NCBI GenBank assembly: GCA_002424295.1
Contig: DIQY01000042.1
Location: 1-8,656, forward strand
Direction: 5' to 3'
DNA from: Ruminococcaceae bacterium UBA5450
Lineage (GTDB): Bacteria; Bacillota; Clostridia; Oscillospirales; Acutalibacteraceae
Length of the DNA stretch: 8,656 nt
Shown here piece after piece: positions 1-6,403 of the stretch; positions within the stretch are counted from its first letter, which is position 1, and each line of letters starts with the position of its first letter. Below the pieces are notes generated by a model. It saw only the letters and a list, made by a program, of their open reading frames with translations, made no database searches and was not told where the DNA came from. The translations under genes were made by a program, and so were the position numbers.

Positions 1-77
1 GCAATGATTTCTTTTCCATCTTTTAAAATAACCGCTTTACTGGAAGTAGAGCCGATATCGATTCCAAAAGTATACAT
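1..77 (-). CDS. 2-hydroxyacyl-CoA dehydratase activator ATPase, N-terminal fragment (cut by the left edge)
   Basis: Only the first 25 codons are inside the window; the gene runs off the left edge. The visible protein begins MYTFGIDIGSTSSKAVILKD, which contains the phosphate-1 loop DIGSTSSK of the ASKHA (actin/Hsp70-like) ATPases. It closely matches the N-terminus of the HgdC/HadI/FldI/BadF-type activators. In that family a homodimer with a bridging [4Fe-4S] cluster uses ATP to push one electron into a 2-hydroxyacyl-CoA dehydratase and start ketyl-radical dehydration. The ATG is preceded by GAAAGGAG about a dozen bases upstream, and the gene starts 33 bases after the stop of the FldA/HadA-like CoA-transferase. 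That pairing is typical of hydroxyacid fermentation clusters. The cluster-binding cysteines lie outside the window, so a BadF/BcrA-type benzoyl-CoA reductase subunit or an uncharacterised activator paralogue cannot be excluded. Confidence 0.82.
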   Translation of the reverse strand, partial: MYTFGIDIGSTSSKAVILKDGKEII

Positions 78-110
78 GTGGAAATTCTGGCTCCTTTCGT
101 TAAGCCTTCG

Positions 111-1319
111 TTAAATTACTTCTCCGGCTTCCTGCATTTTTTTAACTTCTTTTTTTGTGTATCCGTTTTCTCTTAAGACTTCATCCGTATCACAGCCGAT
201 CTTTCCGGAAGTTCTGCAAGGAATATGAGCCGGATCGATGGAACTAAAATGTACCGGACCATTTGTAAATACGGTCTTTACCCCATCCGAATACTCATGA
301 AAATAAGTATAATGATTTGCAACCACCTGTGGATCATAAGGCACGTCTTTCATATGACGGACAGGCTCATGTGGCAAATCATGTTCGTCCAGCAGCTTAT
401 GCCAATATTCGACCGGATATTTTTTAAACGTCTCATCGAAAATCGTGGTAAGATCTTTTCTGCTCGCTTTGGTGTAAAATTCCGTAATGGTAGAAAAGCG
501 TGGATCCTTTGCAAGTTCCGGTCTTTCGATCACTTCACAAAGTTCCGGAAAACGACGATAATCTATGACTGCAAGATAAATCCACTCGCCGTCGGCACAT
601 TTGTAGGCATTGCTGGTCGCATGACTGCAGTCATAATGGTCTCGTGGGAATACCCTTCCGTTAAATGCATTCAACAGTCCTGTAGTCAACATGAAAATTC
701 CAGCCTGCAGCAGAGAGACATCTACTTTTTCGCCCGCTCCGGTTTTTGCTTTTTTGTAAAGTGATGCAGAAATTCCAGCAGCAAGTGCCACTGCCACACT
801 ATGATCGCCAACTCCAGCAACCGTCATCAGAGGAGGACCTCCGGCAGGCGCTAAATCGCCTAAGAATCCGCTGCGGGAACAAAATGCAGTATAGTCATAA
901 CCGGGGCGGTCTTTTTCCGGGCCTTCTGAACCATATCCAAGAACGGAAGCATGGATCAATCCCGGATACTGGTCTTTTAGCTGCTCATAGGTGAGTCCCA
1001 TTCCCTTTAATGCCTGCACACGATAATTGGTTAAAAACACATCCGCTGTTGACAAAAGCTTATGAAAAGCTTTCATCCCCTGTTCCGTACGCATATTGAG
1101 GCATACAAAGCGTTTATTGATATTCTGCTCGTCAAAATGGGGATTTGCTACTTCTGTGCATGGAGAAAGGGAAGTGCCTGCCTGTTTTCTCCATGTGTCA
1201 CCATTCGGAGATTCCACTTTAATGACATCCGCACCCCATTCGGCCAAAATTCGGCTTGTCATCGGGCCTGCCAGCATCGTGGAAAGTTCTATCACTTTTA
1301 CACCTTCCAATGGTCTCAT
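111..1319 (-). CDS. Family III CoA-transferase, 2-hydroxyacid (FldA/HadA-like) type
   Basis: A 402-residue protein of the CaiB/BaiF (family III) CoA-transferases, close to the usual family length of about 400. These enzymes move CoA between two carboxylic acids through an aspartyl-CoA thioester. The N-terminus (GVKVIELSTMLAGP, then AEWGADVIKVESP near 26-38) is the family's CoA-binding fold. The stretch GYGSEGPEKDRPGYDYTAF (128-146) matches phenyllactate and 2-hydroxyisocaproate CoA-transferases especially well as I remember them, and Asp142 in it is the expected catalytic nucleophile. The ATG at 1319 has a strong AAAGGAGG site about nine bases upstream. The gene follows the enoyl-CoA hydratase by 35 bases and precedes a dehydratase activator by 33, so it is likely cotranscribed with both. 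Context suggests it makes a 2-hydroxyacyl-CoA as substrate for the activator-dependent dehydratase. The exact acid is not known, and a succinate- or carnitine-type specificity remains possible. Confidence 0.9.
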   Translation of the reverse strand: MRPLEGVKVIELSTMLAGPMTSRILAEWGADVIKVESPNGDTWRKQAGTSLSPCTEVANPHFDEQNINKRFVCLNMRTEQGMKAFHKLLSTADVFLTNYRVQALKGMGLTYEQLKDQYPGLIHASVLGYGSEGPEKDRPGYDYTAFCSRSGFLGDLAPAGGPPLMTVAGVGDHSVAVALAAGISASLYKKAKTGAGEKVDVSLLQAGIFMLTTGLLNAFNGRVFPRDHYDCSHATSNAYKCADGEWIYLAVIDYRRFPELCEVIERPELAKDPRFSTITEFYTKASRKDLTTIFDETFKKYPVEYWHKLLDEHDLPHEPVRHMKDVPYDPQVVANHYTYFHEYSDGVKTVFTNGPVHFSSIDPAHIPCRTSGKIGCDTDEVLRENGYTKKEVKKMQEAGEVI

Positions 1320-1354
1320 AATAAATTTCCTCCTTTAATTCAAATTAATTTTTA

Positions 1355-2137
1355 TCAGCAGCCTTTAAAATTGGGGGAACGTTTTTCAAGGAATGCTGCT
1401 GTTCCTTCTTTGCGGTCTTCGGTACTAAATGCTACCGTTTGTGCCAGACGTTCAATCATCAGGCCGGTATTGATATCGGTTTCGCTTCCCATATTGATTG
1501 CAATTTTTCCCATTGTAATTGCAACAGGACCTTTGGCCATAATCTTTTTTGCCATTTTTTCGGCCGCCGCCATCAAAGACTCATGATCATCTTCCGTTAC
1601 CTGATTGACGAGTCCAATCGAGTGTGCCTCTTCTGCGTTGATAATTCGTCCGGTAAAAATTAATTCCTTTGCTCTTCCGATCCCAACAAGGCGCGTTAGG
1701 CGCTGTGTACCACCCGCTCCCGGGATAATACTCAAATTCACTTCCGGCTGACCAAATTTGGAACGTTTTGTTGCGATTCTCAGATCACACGCCATTGCAA
1801 GCTCACAGCCACCGCCCAAAGCATAGCCGTTCACTGCGCAAATGACAGGTTTATAAAGATCTTCCAAATCCTTTAATGCGATAGAAGAAGTTCCCTGCAG
1901 CATTTTCAAATAAGCGCGGTCATGGATTTCTTTAATATCTGCGCCGCTCGCAAGTGCTTTATCTCCCGCCCCGCTGACAATAACGACCTTTACCTCATCA
2001 TCTTCCCGCGCACACTGCACTGCTGTGCGGATATCATTCCACATAGCCGGCGTCAGTGCATTCCGCATTTCTGGGCGATTCAAAGTAAGATACAGAATTC
2101 CCTCACGATTTTCATAAAGAATGTTTTCGAACTTCAT
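1355..2137 (-). CDS. Enoyl-CoA hydratase (crotonase family)
   Basis: A 260-residue crotonase, the standard length for clostridial Crt-type enoyl-CoA hydratases. It should add water across a trans-2-enoyl-CoA to give a 3-hydroxyacyl-CoA, or run in reverse, in the cytoplasm. The oxyanion-hole regions are present: ALASGADIKE (61-70) and NGYALGGGCELAMACD (103-118). Both glutamates used by true hydratases are kept, Glu112 in GGGCELA and Glu132 in FGQPEVNLS, which argues against an isomerase-only or hydrolase member. The C-terminal AFLEKRSPNF is also typical. I start it at the ATG at 2137, which shares one base with the upstream TGA (TGATG), a sign of translational coupling. A GCGGGGA stretch just upstream is a modest ribosome site. 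An in-frame ATG at 2185 would add 16 non-family residues inside the neighbouring gene and is less likely. Chain length and substrate cannot be read from the sequence. Confidence 0.93.
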   Translation of the reverse strand: MKFENILYENREGILYLTLNRPEMRNALTPAMWNDIRTAVQCAREDDEVKVVIVSGAGDKALASGADIKEIHDRAYLKMLQGTSSIALKDLEDLYKPVICAVNGYALGGGCELAMACDLRIATKRSKFGQPEVNLSIIPGAGGTQRLTRLVGIGRAKELIFTGRIINAEEAHSIGLVNQVTEDDHESLMAAAEKMAKKIMAKGPVAITMGKIAINMGSETDINTGLMIERLAQTVAFSTEDRKEGTAAFLEKRSPNFKGC

Positions 2138-3315
2138 CAAATAATCCCCGCTTTCTTCATTTCGTCTACTTTTGTGGCATCCCAACCTAAATACTCCTCA
2201 TAGACTTCACGATTGTGCTGTCCCAAAGTAGGCGGAGCAATATGATTTGTTCGGTACCCAGAACCCATCTTGATGGGCGTTCCCATTGTCGGAATCTTTC
2301 CAAGCACCGGGTCGTCAATCTCAAAAACGACCCCTTTTTCATCTACATAATCATCGTTCGCGAGATCAGCTGGCGACAGGAGCGGCCCATTGGGGACCCC
2401 GGCTTTTTCAACCATATCCAGCGCTTGTGCTCTGGTCTTGTCTTTTAACCACTCTGAAACGATTGCGTCTAATTTTTCCACATTCTGAATCCGCAGTGTG
2501 TTATTCGCGAACTCTGGTGAATGCAGCCGCTTATCTCCGATCAGCTCCGAAAGCTTCTCAAACATCTTCTGACTGGCTGCCGCAATATAGATGTAGCTGT
2601 CTTTGGTCTTATAAAGATTGCACGGTGCTACAGTCGGTCTGCGGTTTCCGGTACGCTCCGTTGTTTTTCCTGTCAGCCGATATTCTGGGATTCTCCATTC
2701 CAAGCCACAGATCAAAGCATCGGTAATTGCAATATCGACCAACTGTCCTTTTCCGGTACGCTCTCTGCCAAGCAATGCAATCGAAATTCCGAGTGCCGCC
2801 TGGTATCCGCCGATGTAGTCTCCGATAATCGTCCCGATTTTTTGCGGATGACCATCCGGATCGCCTGTACAGTCCATCAATCCGGACATCGCCTGCATGA
2901 CCATATCCAGCGCTTTCTTATCTTTATAGCGCCCGTAAAGTCCGAATCCACTGATATAACAAGCAATTATTTTTGGGTTTCTTTCCTTGATCTTTTCATA
3001 GGTCAGGCCACATTTTTCCAAAAACGCAACACGGTAATTTGTCAGAAACACATCGGATTTTTCAATCATTTTTAAAATTGTTTCCAACCCTTCCGGCTTC
3101 GTAATATCCAAGGTAACCGATCTTTTATCACGATTGAAAACTCTGTAATAAAGACTTTCTCCTTTATAAAAAGGCCCGTTTGTCCTAGTAACATCCCCTA
3201 CTCCGGCCCGTTCAACATGAATGACATCCGCACCCCATTCACCAAGGATCTGCCCTGCAACAGGGCCTGCCACCCAATGGGTCAGTTCGACCACACGAAT
3301 TCCTTCAAGATTCAT
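2137..3315 (-). CDS. Family III CoA-transferase (CaiB/BaiF type), first gene of the minus-strand operon
   Basis: A 392-residue family III CoA-transferase. Family features are the N-terminal IRVVELTHWVAGPVAG (6-21), GEWGADVIHVE (25-35), LTNYRV (91-96), and GFGLYGRYKDKKALDMVMQA (123-142), where Asp137 is the expected aspartyl-CoA nucleophile. TGKGQLVDIAI follows later, as in CaiB and formyl-CoA transferase. It is more like the general CaiB/formyl-CoA-transferase branch than the FldA/HadA-like paralogue downstream, so the two probably activate different acids or act at opposite ends of the pathway. Start choice: the ORF is open to 3393, but the sigma-54 promoter at 3393-3376 would start RNA near 3366, which excludes the longer forms. 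ATG 3315 gives the family N-terminus. The GAAAGGAG site is 17 bases from that ATG and 11 from an in-frame TTG at 3321, so TTG is a real alternative that adds two residues. The stop overlaps the hydratase start. Confidence 0.9.
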   Translation of the reverse strand: MNLEGIRVVELTHWVAGPVAGQILGEWGADVIHVERAGVGDVTRTNGPFYKGESLYYRVFNRDKRSVTLDITKPEGLETILKMIEKSDVFLTNYRVAFLEKCGLTYEKIKERNPKIIACYISGFGLYGRYKDKKALDMVMQAMSGLMDCTGDPDGHPQKIGTIIGDYIGGYQAALGISIALLGRERTGKGQLVDIAITDALICGLEWRIPEYRLTGKTTERTGNRRPTVAPCNLYKTKDSYIYIAAASQKMFEKLSELIGDKRLHSPEFANNTLRIQNVEKLDAIVSEWLKDKTRAQALDMVEKAGVPNGPLLSPADLANDDYVDEKGVVFEIDDPVLGKIPTMGTPIKMGSGYRTNHIAPPTLGQHNREVYEEYLGWDATKVDEMKKAGII

Positions 3316-3375
3316 ACTCAAAATTTGTAATGCTCCTTTCGATCTGTAAATTTCATAACTTCCACTCATTGAAAC

Positions 3376-3393
3376 AAGCAAAAAGCATGCCAA
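3376..3393 (-). promoter_or_regulatory. Sigma-54 (-24/-12) promoter for the minus-strand CoA-transferase/hydratase operon
   Basis: Read on the minus strand, the sequence is TTGGCATGCTTTTTGCTT. It matches the sigma-54 consensus YTGGCACGNNNNTTGCW at every key base except T for C at one position of the -24 box. The GG and GC doublets have exactly the same spacing as in the opposing plus-strand promoter. Transcription would begin near 3366, leaving a short leader of about 50 bases with a GAAAGGAG site before the CoA-transferase. Such promoters strictly need an AAA+ enhancer-binding protein, which is not encoded in this window. The match is direct; function is inferred. Confidence 0.72.
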
Positions 3394-3434
3394 TATTCTT
3401 TATCACGACAAAATTTTATTTTTGCTTTTTAAAA

Positions 3435-3473
3435 AGCCGAATACTTTTCATCTTTTTAGAAAAGTGTTCGGCT
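3435..3473. repeat. 14-bp inverted repeat upstream of the minus-strand sigma-54 promoter
   Basis: The arms AGCCGAATACTTTT (3435-3448) and AAAAGTGTTCGGCT (3460-3473) pair over 14 positions with one G-U-type mismatch, around an 11-base spacer. The element lies about 70-107 bases upstream of the predicted minus-strand start, a usual distance for enhancer-binding-protein sites. On the minus strand the right-hand stem is followed by a short T-run, so it could instead act as a weak terminator. A similar half (TAAAAAGCCG) recurs at 3812-3821, upstream of the plus-strand promoter. I cannot decide between operator and hairpin. Confidence 0.55.
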
Positions 3474-3638
3474 AAAAATTTTATTCAGATTACAACTGCA
3501 AATCTTATCTTATAAAGAGATTTTTTCCTAAATTTAAAGTCTTACTTTTCCTTTCCCTTTTATTTATCACTCCGTTAAAAAATTTTTTTAATGTCTTTCA
3601 TGATCATCTTTGAAAAACCGAAAAAACACTTTATAAAA

Positions 3639-3686
3639 TGTGCATGTTTCACTTTTTATGTGAAGTGTGCACGTTTCACATTTCAC
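3639..3686. promoter_or_regulatory. Possible upstream activator-binding region between the divergent promoters
   Basis: A hyphenated dyad with arms GTGCATGTTTCAC (3640-3652) and GTGAAGTGTGCAC (3660-3672) has 10 of 13 matching positions around a 7-base spacer. It overlaps a direct repeat, TGTGCATGTTTCAC (3639-3652) and TGTGCACGTTTCAC (3666-3679), and another TTTCACA follows at 3681. Further GTGCAC and GTGAAA words occur at 3753 and 3785. The dyad centre is about 250 bases from the predicted plus-strand start and 290 from the minus-strand start, which suits a shared enhancer for two sigma-54 promoters. The repeats are visible; their role is inference. Confidence 0.45.
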
Positions 3687-3877
3687 ATTTTATATTTTTA
3701 TACAACTATGTCATAAAATATTGTGTGTTTTGACGAATGCTTTTTTGAAAAAGTGCACAATTATTCTTTATGTTTTTGTATAGTGTGAAAAATTATCTTT
3801 CAGGTTTTTTCTAAAAAGCCGCTGTTTTCCCGGATTCTTTCAAAAAAGAAATCTTTTTTCTCCCTTTTTCGCAATAA

Positions 3878-3895
3878 TTGGCACGGATATTGCTT
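3878..3895 (+). promoter_or_regulatory. Sigma-54 (-24/-12) promoter for the thiolase operon
   Basis: The sequence TTGGCACGGATATTGCTT fits the sigma-54 consensus YTGGCACGNNNNTTGCW at every defined position, with GG and GC at the canonical spacing. Transcription would start near 3905, giving a leader of about 67 bases that ends with AAGGGAG (3955-3961), ten bases before the thiolase ATG. No comparably good -35/-10 promoter sits close to the gene. This implies control of the thiolase and dehydrogenase by an AAA+ enhancer-binding protein encoded elsewhere. Confidence 0.85.
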
Positions 3896-3971
3896 GTTCT
3901 TCTTAGTGACGTGACCAATTAAGCAGTTATTCGAAAATCTGTATTTATTTTTTGAAGGGAGTCATCAATAA

Positions 3972-5165
3972 ATGGAAAAAGAAAACGTTTATATCATGGG
4001 AGCCGTTCGTACAGCAATCGGTAAATACGGCGGATCTCTCAAAAGTGTTCCTGCTCACCAAATGGGAGCTGCCATTATTAAGGAAGTCTTAAAACGTGCA
4101 AATGTTACAGGTGATATGGTCGATGGTGTTGTCTTAGGAGAAGTTCGTCAGAGCACCGAGGCTTCTAATATTGCAAGATGCGCCGCTTTGGAAGCCGGTC
4201 TTCCGGAAACAGTTCCTGGATTCACCGTAAATCGGTTGTGTGCTTCTGCAATGCAGGCTGTTTACAGCGGCAGTCTTCTCATCTGGCATGGCGATGCAGA
4301 TGTAATGATTACCGGCGGTACCGAAAACATGAGCCGCGCACCCCATTATCTTAGAAACGAGCGCTGGGGGAACGGTCCGCTTACCCTAATCGATTCCAAT
4401 ATTGAGGGCGGCACTACCGACCAGCCTTACAGTATTTATGGCAGCGATCTCAGCATGCCAAAGACTGCTGAAAACGTTGCGGAGCAGTTCCACATCTCTC
4501 GTAAGGAGCAGGATGAATTCTCCGCAGAAAGCCAGCGCCGTGCAGCTGTTGCAATTGAAAAGGGATACTTTAAAGATGAAATTCTTCCGCTGGAAATCAA
4601 AGAAAAGAAACGTACCTTTACCTTTGATACGGATGAGTTCCCCCGTCCTGGGACCACAATGGAAATTCTTTCGAAGCTTCGTCCAATTGTAAAGCCTGAC
4701 GGAACAGTCACTGCAGGCAACTCCTGCGGACGTAACGATGGCGCAGCCGCTCTGGTTCTCATGTCCGAAAAGAAAGTAAAAGAAACCGGACTCAAGCCGC
4801 TGGCAAGAATCGTGGATATCACAGGTGCTGCTCTTGACCCGAGAATCATGGGATATGGCCCGGTCATTTCCACCCGCAAAATCATGAAACGTACCGGCAT
4901 GACAATCGATCAGTTTGACCTGGTAGAACTCAACGAGGCATTTGCTTCTCAGTCGGTCGCCTGCATCCGCGATTTGGGACTTGATCCTGCAAAAGTAAAT
5001 ATTAACGGCGGCGCGATTGCTCTTGGTCATCCGCTCGGCTGCACCGGTGCCCGTCTGATTGTCACCCTGCTGCACAACCTGCAGAGAACAAATGGCCGTT
5101 ATGGTCTTGCTACTCTCTGCATCGGCGGCGGACAGTCCATGGCAACCATCATCGAAAGACTTTAA
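3972..5165 (+). CDS. Acetyl-CoA acyltransferase (3-ketoacyl-CoA / acetoacetyl-CoA thiolase)
   Basis: A 397-residue thiolase of normal length. It should cleave a 3-ketoacyl-CoA with CoA to acetyl-CoA and a shortened acyl-CoA, or condense two acetyl-CoA. The catalytic set is complete: nucleophile Cys90 in TVNRLCASAMQAV, the GGTENMSRAP signature (115-124), NEAF (321-324), His353 in GGAIALGHPLGCTGAR, and Cys383 in TLCIGGG. The VNRLC..SMQA-like nucleophile loop is closer to degradative FadA-type thiolases than to the usual biosynthetic form. Two positions are unusual: CASA where CxSG or CGSS is common, and GNSCGRNDGAA (249-259) where GNASGINDGAA is usual, next to the CoA/substrate site. Start: ATG with AAGGGAG ten bases upstream, and the sequence at once reads as thiolase. 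It is the first gene after the plus-strand sigma-54 promoter and is probably cotranscribed with the dehydrogenase 37 bases downstream. Acyl specificity is not predictable. Confidence 0.95.
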   Translation: MEKENVYIMGAVRTAIGKYGGSLKSVPAHQMGAAIIKEVLKRANVTGDMVDGVVLGEVRQSTEASNIARCAALEAGLPETVPGFTVNRLCASAMQAVYSGSLLIWHGDADVMITGGTENMSRAPHYLRNERWGNGPLTLIDSNIEGGTTDQPYSIYGSDLSMPKTAENVAEQFHISRKEQDEFSAESQRRAAVAIEKGYFKDEILPLEIKEKKRTFTFDTDEFPRPGTTMEILSKLRPIVKPDGTVTAGNSCGRNDGAAALVLMSEKKVKETGLKPLARIVDITGAALDPRIMGYGPVISTRKIMKRTGMTIDQFDLVELNEAFASQSVACIRDLGLDPAKVNINGGAIALGHPLGCTGARLIVTLLHNLQRTNGRYGLATLCIGGGQSMATIIERL

Positions 5166-5202
5166 TCACAGAACATATTAAAAAATAGTGAGGTGTATCC
5201 AT

Positions 5203-6096
5203 ATGACTATTGATCAGATAAAAACAGTGGTTGTAATTGGTGCAGGCGCCATGGGGCAGCAAATTGCTATGAATACCGCTCTCAATGGACGTGCAAAAAA
5301 TTATAAAGTTGTTATCTGTGATTCCTTCCCAAGTGCTGTAGAAAAAGCACAAAAATGGGCCGCAGAATATCTGAAAGGCCGCGTTGCAAGATGCCGTATC
5401 ACCCAGGAAGAGTGTGATCAAATAAGCGAAAATCTTTCCTTCTCCAATGATGTAGATGCTTCTGCAGCAAAAGCGGATTTCATTATCGAAGCCATCATTG
5501 AAAATCTAAAAATCAAGCGGGAACTTTTCCAGAGAATCAGCAAGCTCTGCAAACCGGATACTATTATCGGCACCAACAGTTCCAACATGGTTAGCTCCAA
5601 ATTTGCCGATGTTACCACCAATCCGGACCGTCTTTTAAATGTTCATTATTTCAATCCCGCTTTGGTTATGAAGCTGGTAGAAATTGTTCGCGGACCTCAT
5701 ACTTCTGAAAATACCATTCAAACTGCAAAGGCTTTCGCAGCCAGCACCGGAAAATCTCCGATTATCATTAACAAAGAGATCCCTGGATTCGTCGCAAACC
5801 GTATCAATGCAGCTGTTACTCATGAAGCCTGCTCTCTTTTGGAAAAAGGGATTGCTTCTGTTGAAGACATTGACACTGCCTGCGAAAAAGGACTTAACTA
5901 CCCGATGGGACCCTTTAAACTGATGGATCTAACCGGCATTGATGTCAACTATTATGTCCGCCGTGATCGCTATGCCGAGAGCGGAGACGAATACGATAAA
6001 CCCAGCCCGCTGGTCGTTGAAAAGTTCAAAAAAGGTGAATGCGGAAGAAAAACAGGAAAAGGCTGGTATGACTACACAACCCAATCAAAAAAATAA
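5203..6096 (+). CDS. 3-hydroxyacyl-CoA dehydrogenase (3-hydroxybutyryl-CoA dehydrogenase family)
   Basis: A 297-residue NAD(P)-dependent enzyme that oxidises L-3-hydroxyacyl-CoA to 3-ketoacyl-CoA, or reduces in reverse. It has the usual two domains: a Rossmann domain (about 5-190) with VVIGAGAMGQQIA, and a C-terminal helical domain (about 193-290) with PGFVANRI and the LNYPMGPFKLMDLTGIDV motif. The catalytic pair is His148 in NVHYFNP and Glu160 in KLVEIVRG, with Ser127 and Asn199 as expected. Oddities: about five extra residues (RAKNYK, 30-35) between the first helix and second strand of the Rossmann fold, and a GECGRKTGKGWYDY tail instead of the common GxLGRKTGRGFYDY. Start: the ATG at 5203 with GAGGTG seven bases upstream. 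An in-frame GTG at 5188 is itself part of this ribosome site, so it is rejected. The gene follows the thiolase by 37 bases. It works between the enoyl-CoA hydratase and the thiolase. Confidence 0.94.
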   Translation: MTIDQIKTVVVIGAGAMGQQIAMNTALNGRAKNYKVVICDSFPSAVEKAQKWAAEYLKGRVARCRITQEECDQISENLSFSNDVDASAAKADFIIEAIIENLKIKRELFQRISKLCKPDTIIGTNSSNMVSSKFADVTTNPDRLLNVHYFNPALVMKLVEIVRGPHTSENTIQTAKAFAASTGKSPIIINKEIPGFVANRINAAVTHEACSLLEKGIASVEDIDTACEKGLNYPMGPFKLMDLTGIDVNYYVRRDRYAESGDEYDKPSPLVVEKFKKGECGRKTGKGWYDYTTQSKK

Positions 6097-6403
6097 TTTT
6101 ATTTTGCGAAAAGGAATTATAAAGACTTCTTATTTACGCTAAGATAAAATGATTTTTAGAATATTTACTTAATAAATTGCGATTCCCAAGATGCTCAAAA
6201 TGATTCTCATATGATAAGTGCAAAGAAATTCAGACCATCTTTTCTTACATATAAAACATTTTCGCTGTAGACACATTAAAAGCTTAATTCAATTTTTAGA
6301 ATCAAATTGCAATTAATGCATCTCTTACCAACTCTAAAAAGTGCTTTTATTAAAAAATGTAACAATAAAAATTAATTTCCTATTTTATGAGAGGTGAATG
6401 TAA
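6097..6403 (+). other. 307-base intergenic stretch before the permease
   Basis: Very AT-rich and without a credible ORF. I see no strong Rho-independent terminator after the dehydrogenase, no sigma-54 match, and no convincing -35/-10 pair. A weak dyad (CAATTT/AAATTG around 6290-6311) is near chance in such DNA. It ends with GAGAGGTGA just before the permease ATG. The permease could be read through from the sigma-54 operon or have its own promoter here; the sequence does not decide. Confidence 0.5.

Noticed and set aside
2138..2185. Longer start for the enoyl-CoA hydratase at 2185
   Set aside because: It adds 16 residues with no family match inside the neighbouring gene; the coupled TGATG start gives the normal Crt N-terminus.
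3316..3393. In-frame upstream extension of the first CoA-transferase to an ATG at 3393
   Set aside because: It would overlap the sigma-54 promoter, its residues do not resemble the family, and no ribosome site supports it.
3610..3637. TTGAAA and TATAAA with a 16-base spacer, a possible sigma-A promoter on the plus strand
   Set aside because: Such matches are expected by chance in DNA this AT-rich, and the leader would be more than 300 bases; the sigma-54 site is far stronger.
4386..5075. Long antisense reading frame across the thiolase gene (229 codons, minus strand)
   Set aside because: It is a shadow of the thiolase; its predicted residues show no domain and it has no ribosome site or operon context.
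5188..5202. GTG start for the dehydrogenase at 5188
   Set aside because: This GTG is part of the GAGGTG ribosome site serving the ATG at 5203.
1355..6096. Reading the locus as a standard butyrate (thl-hbd-crt-bcd-etf) operon
   Set aside because: The genes are split into divergent units, bcd and etfAB are absent from the window, and CoA-transferases and a dehydratase activator are present instead.
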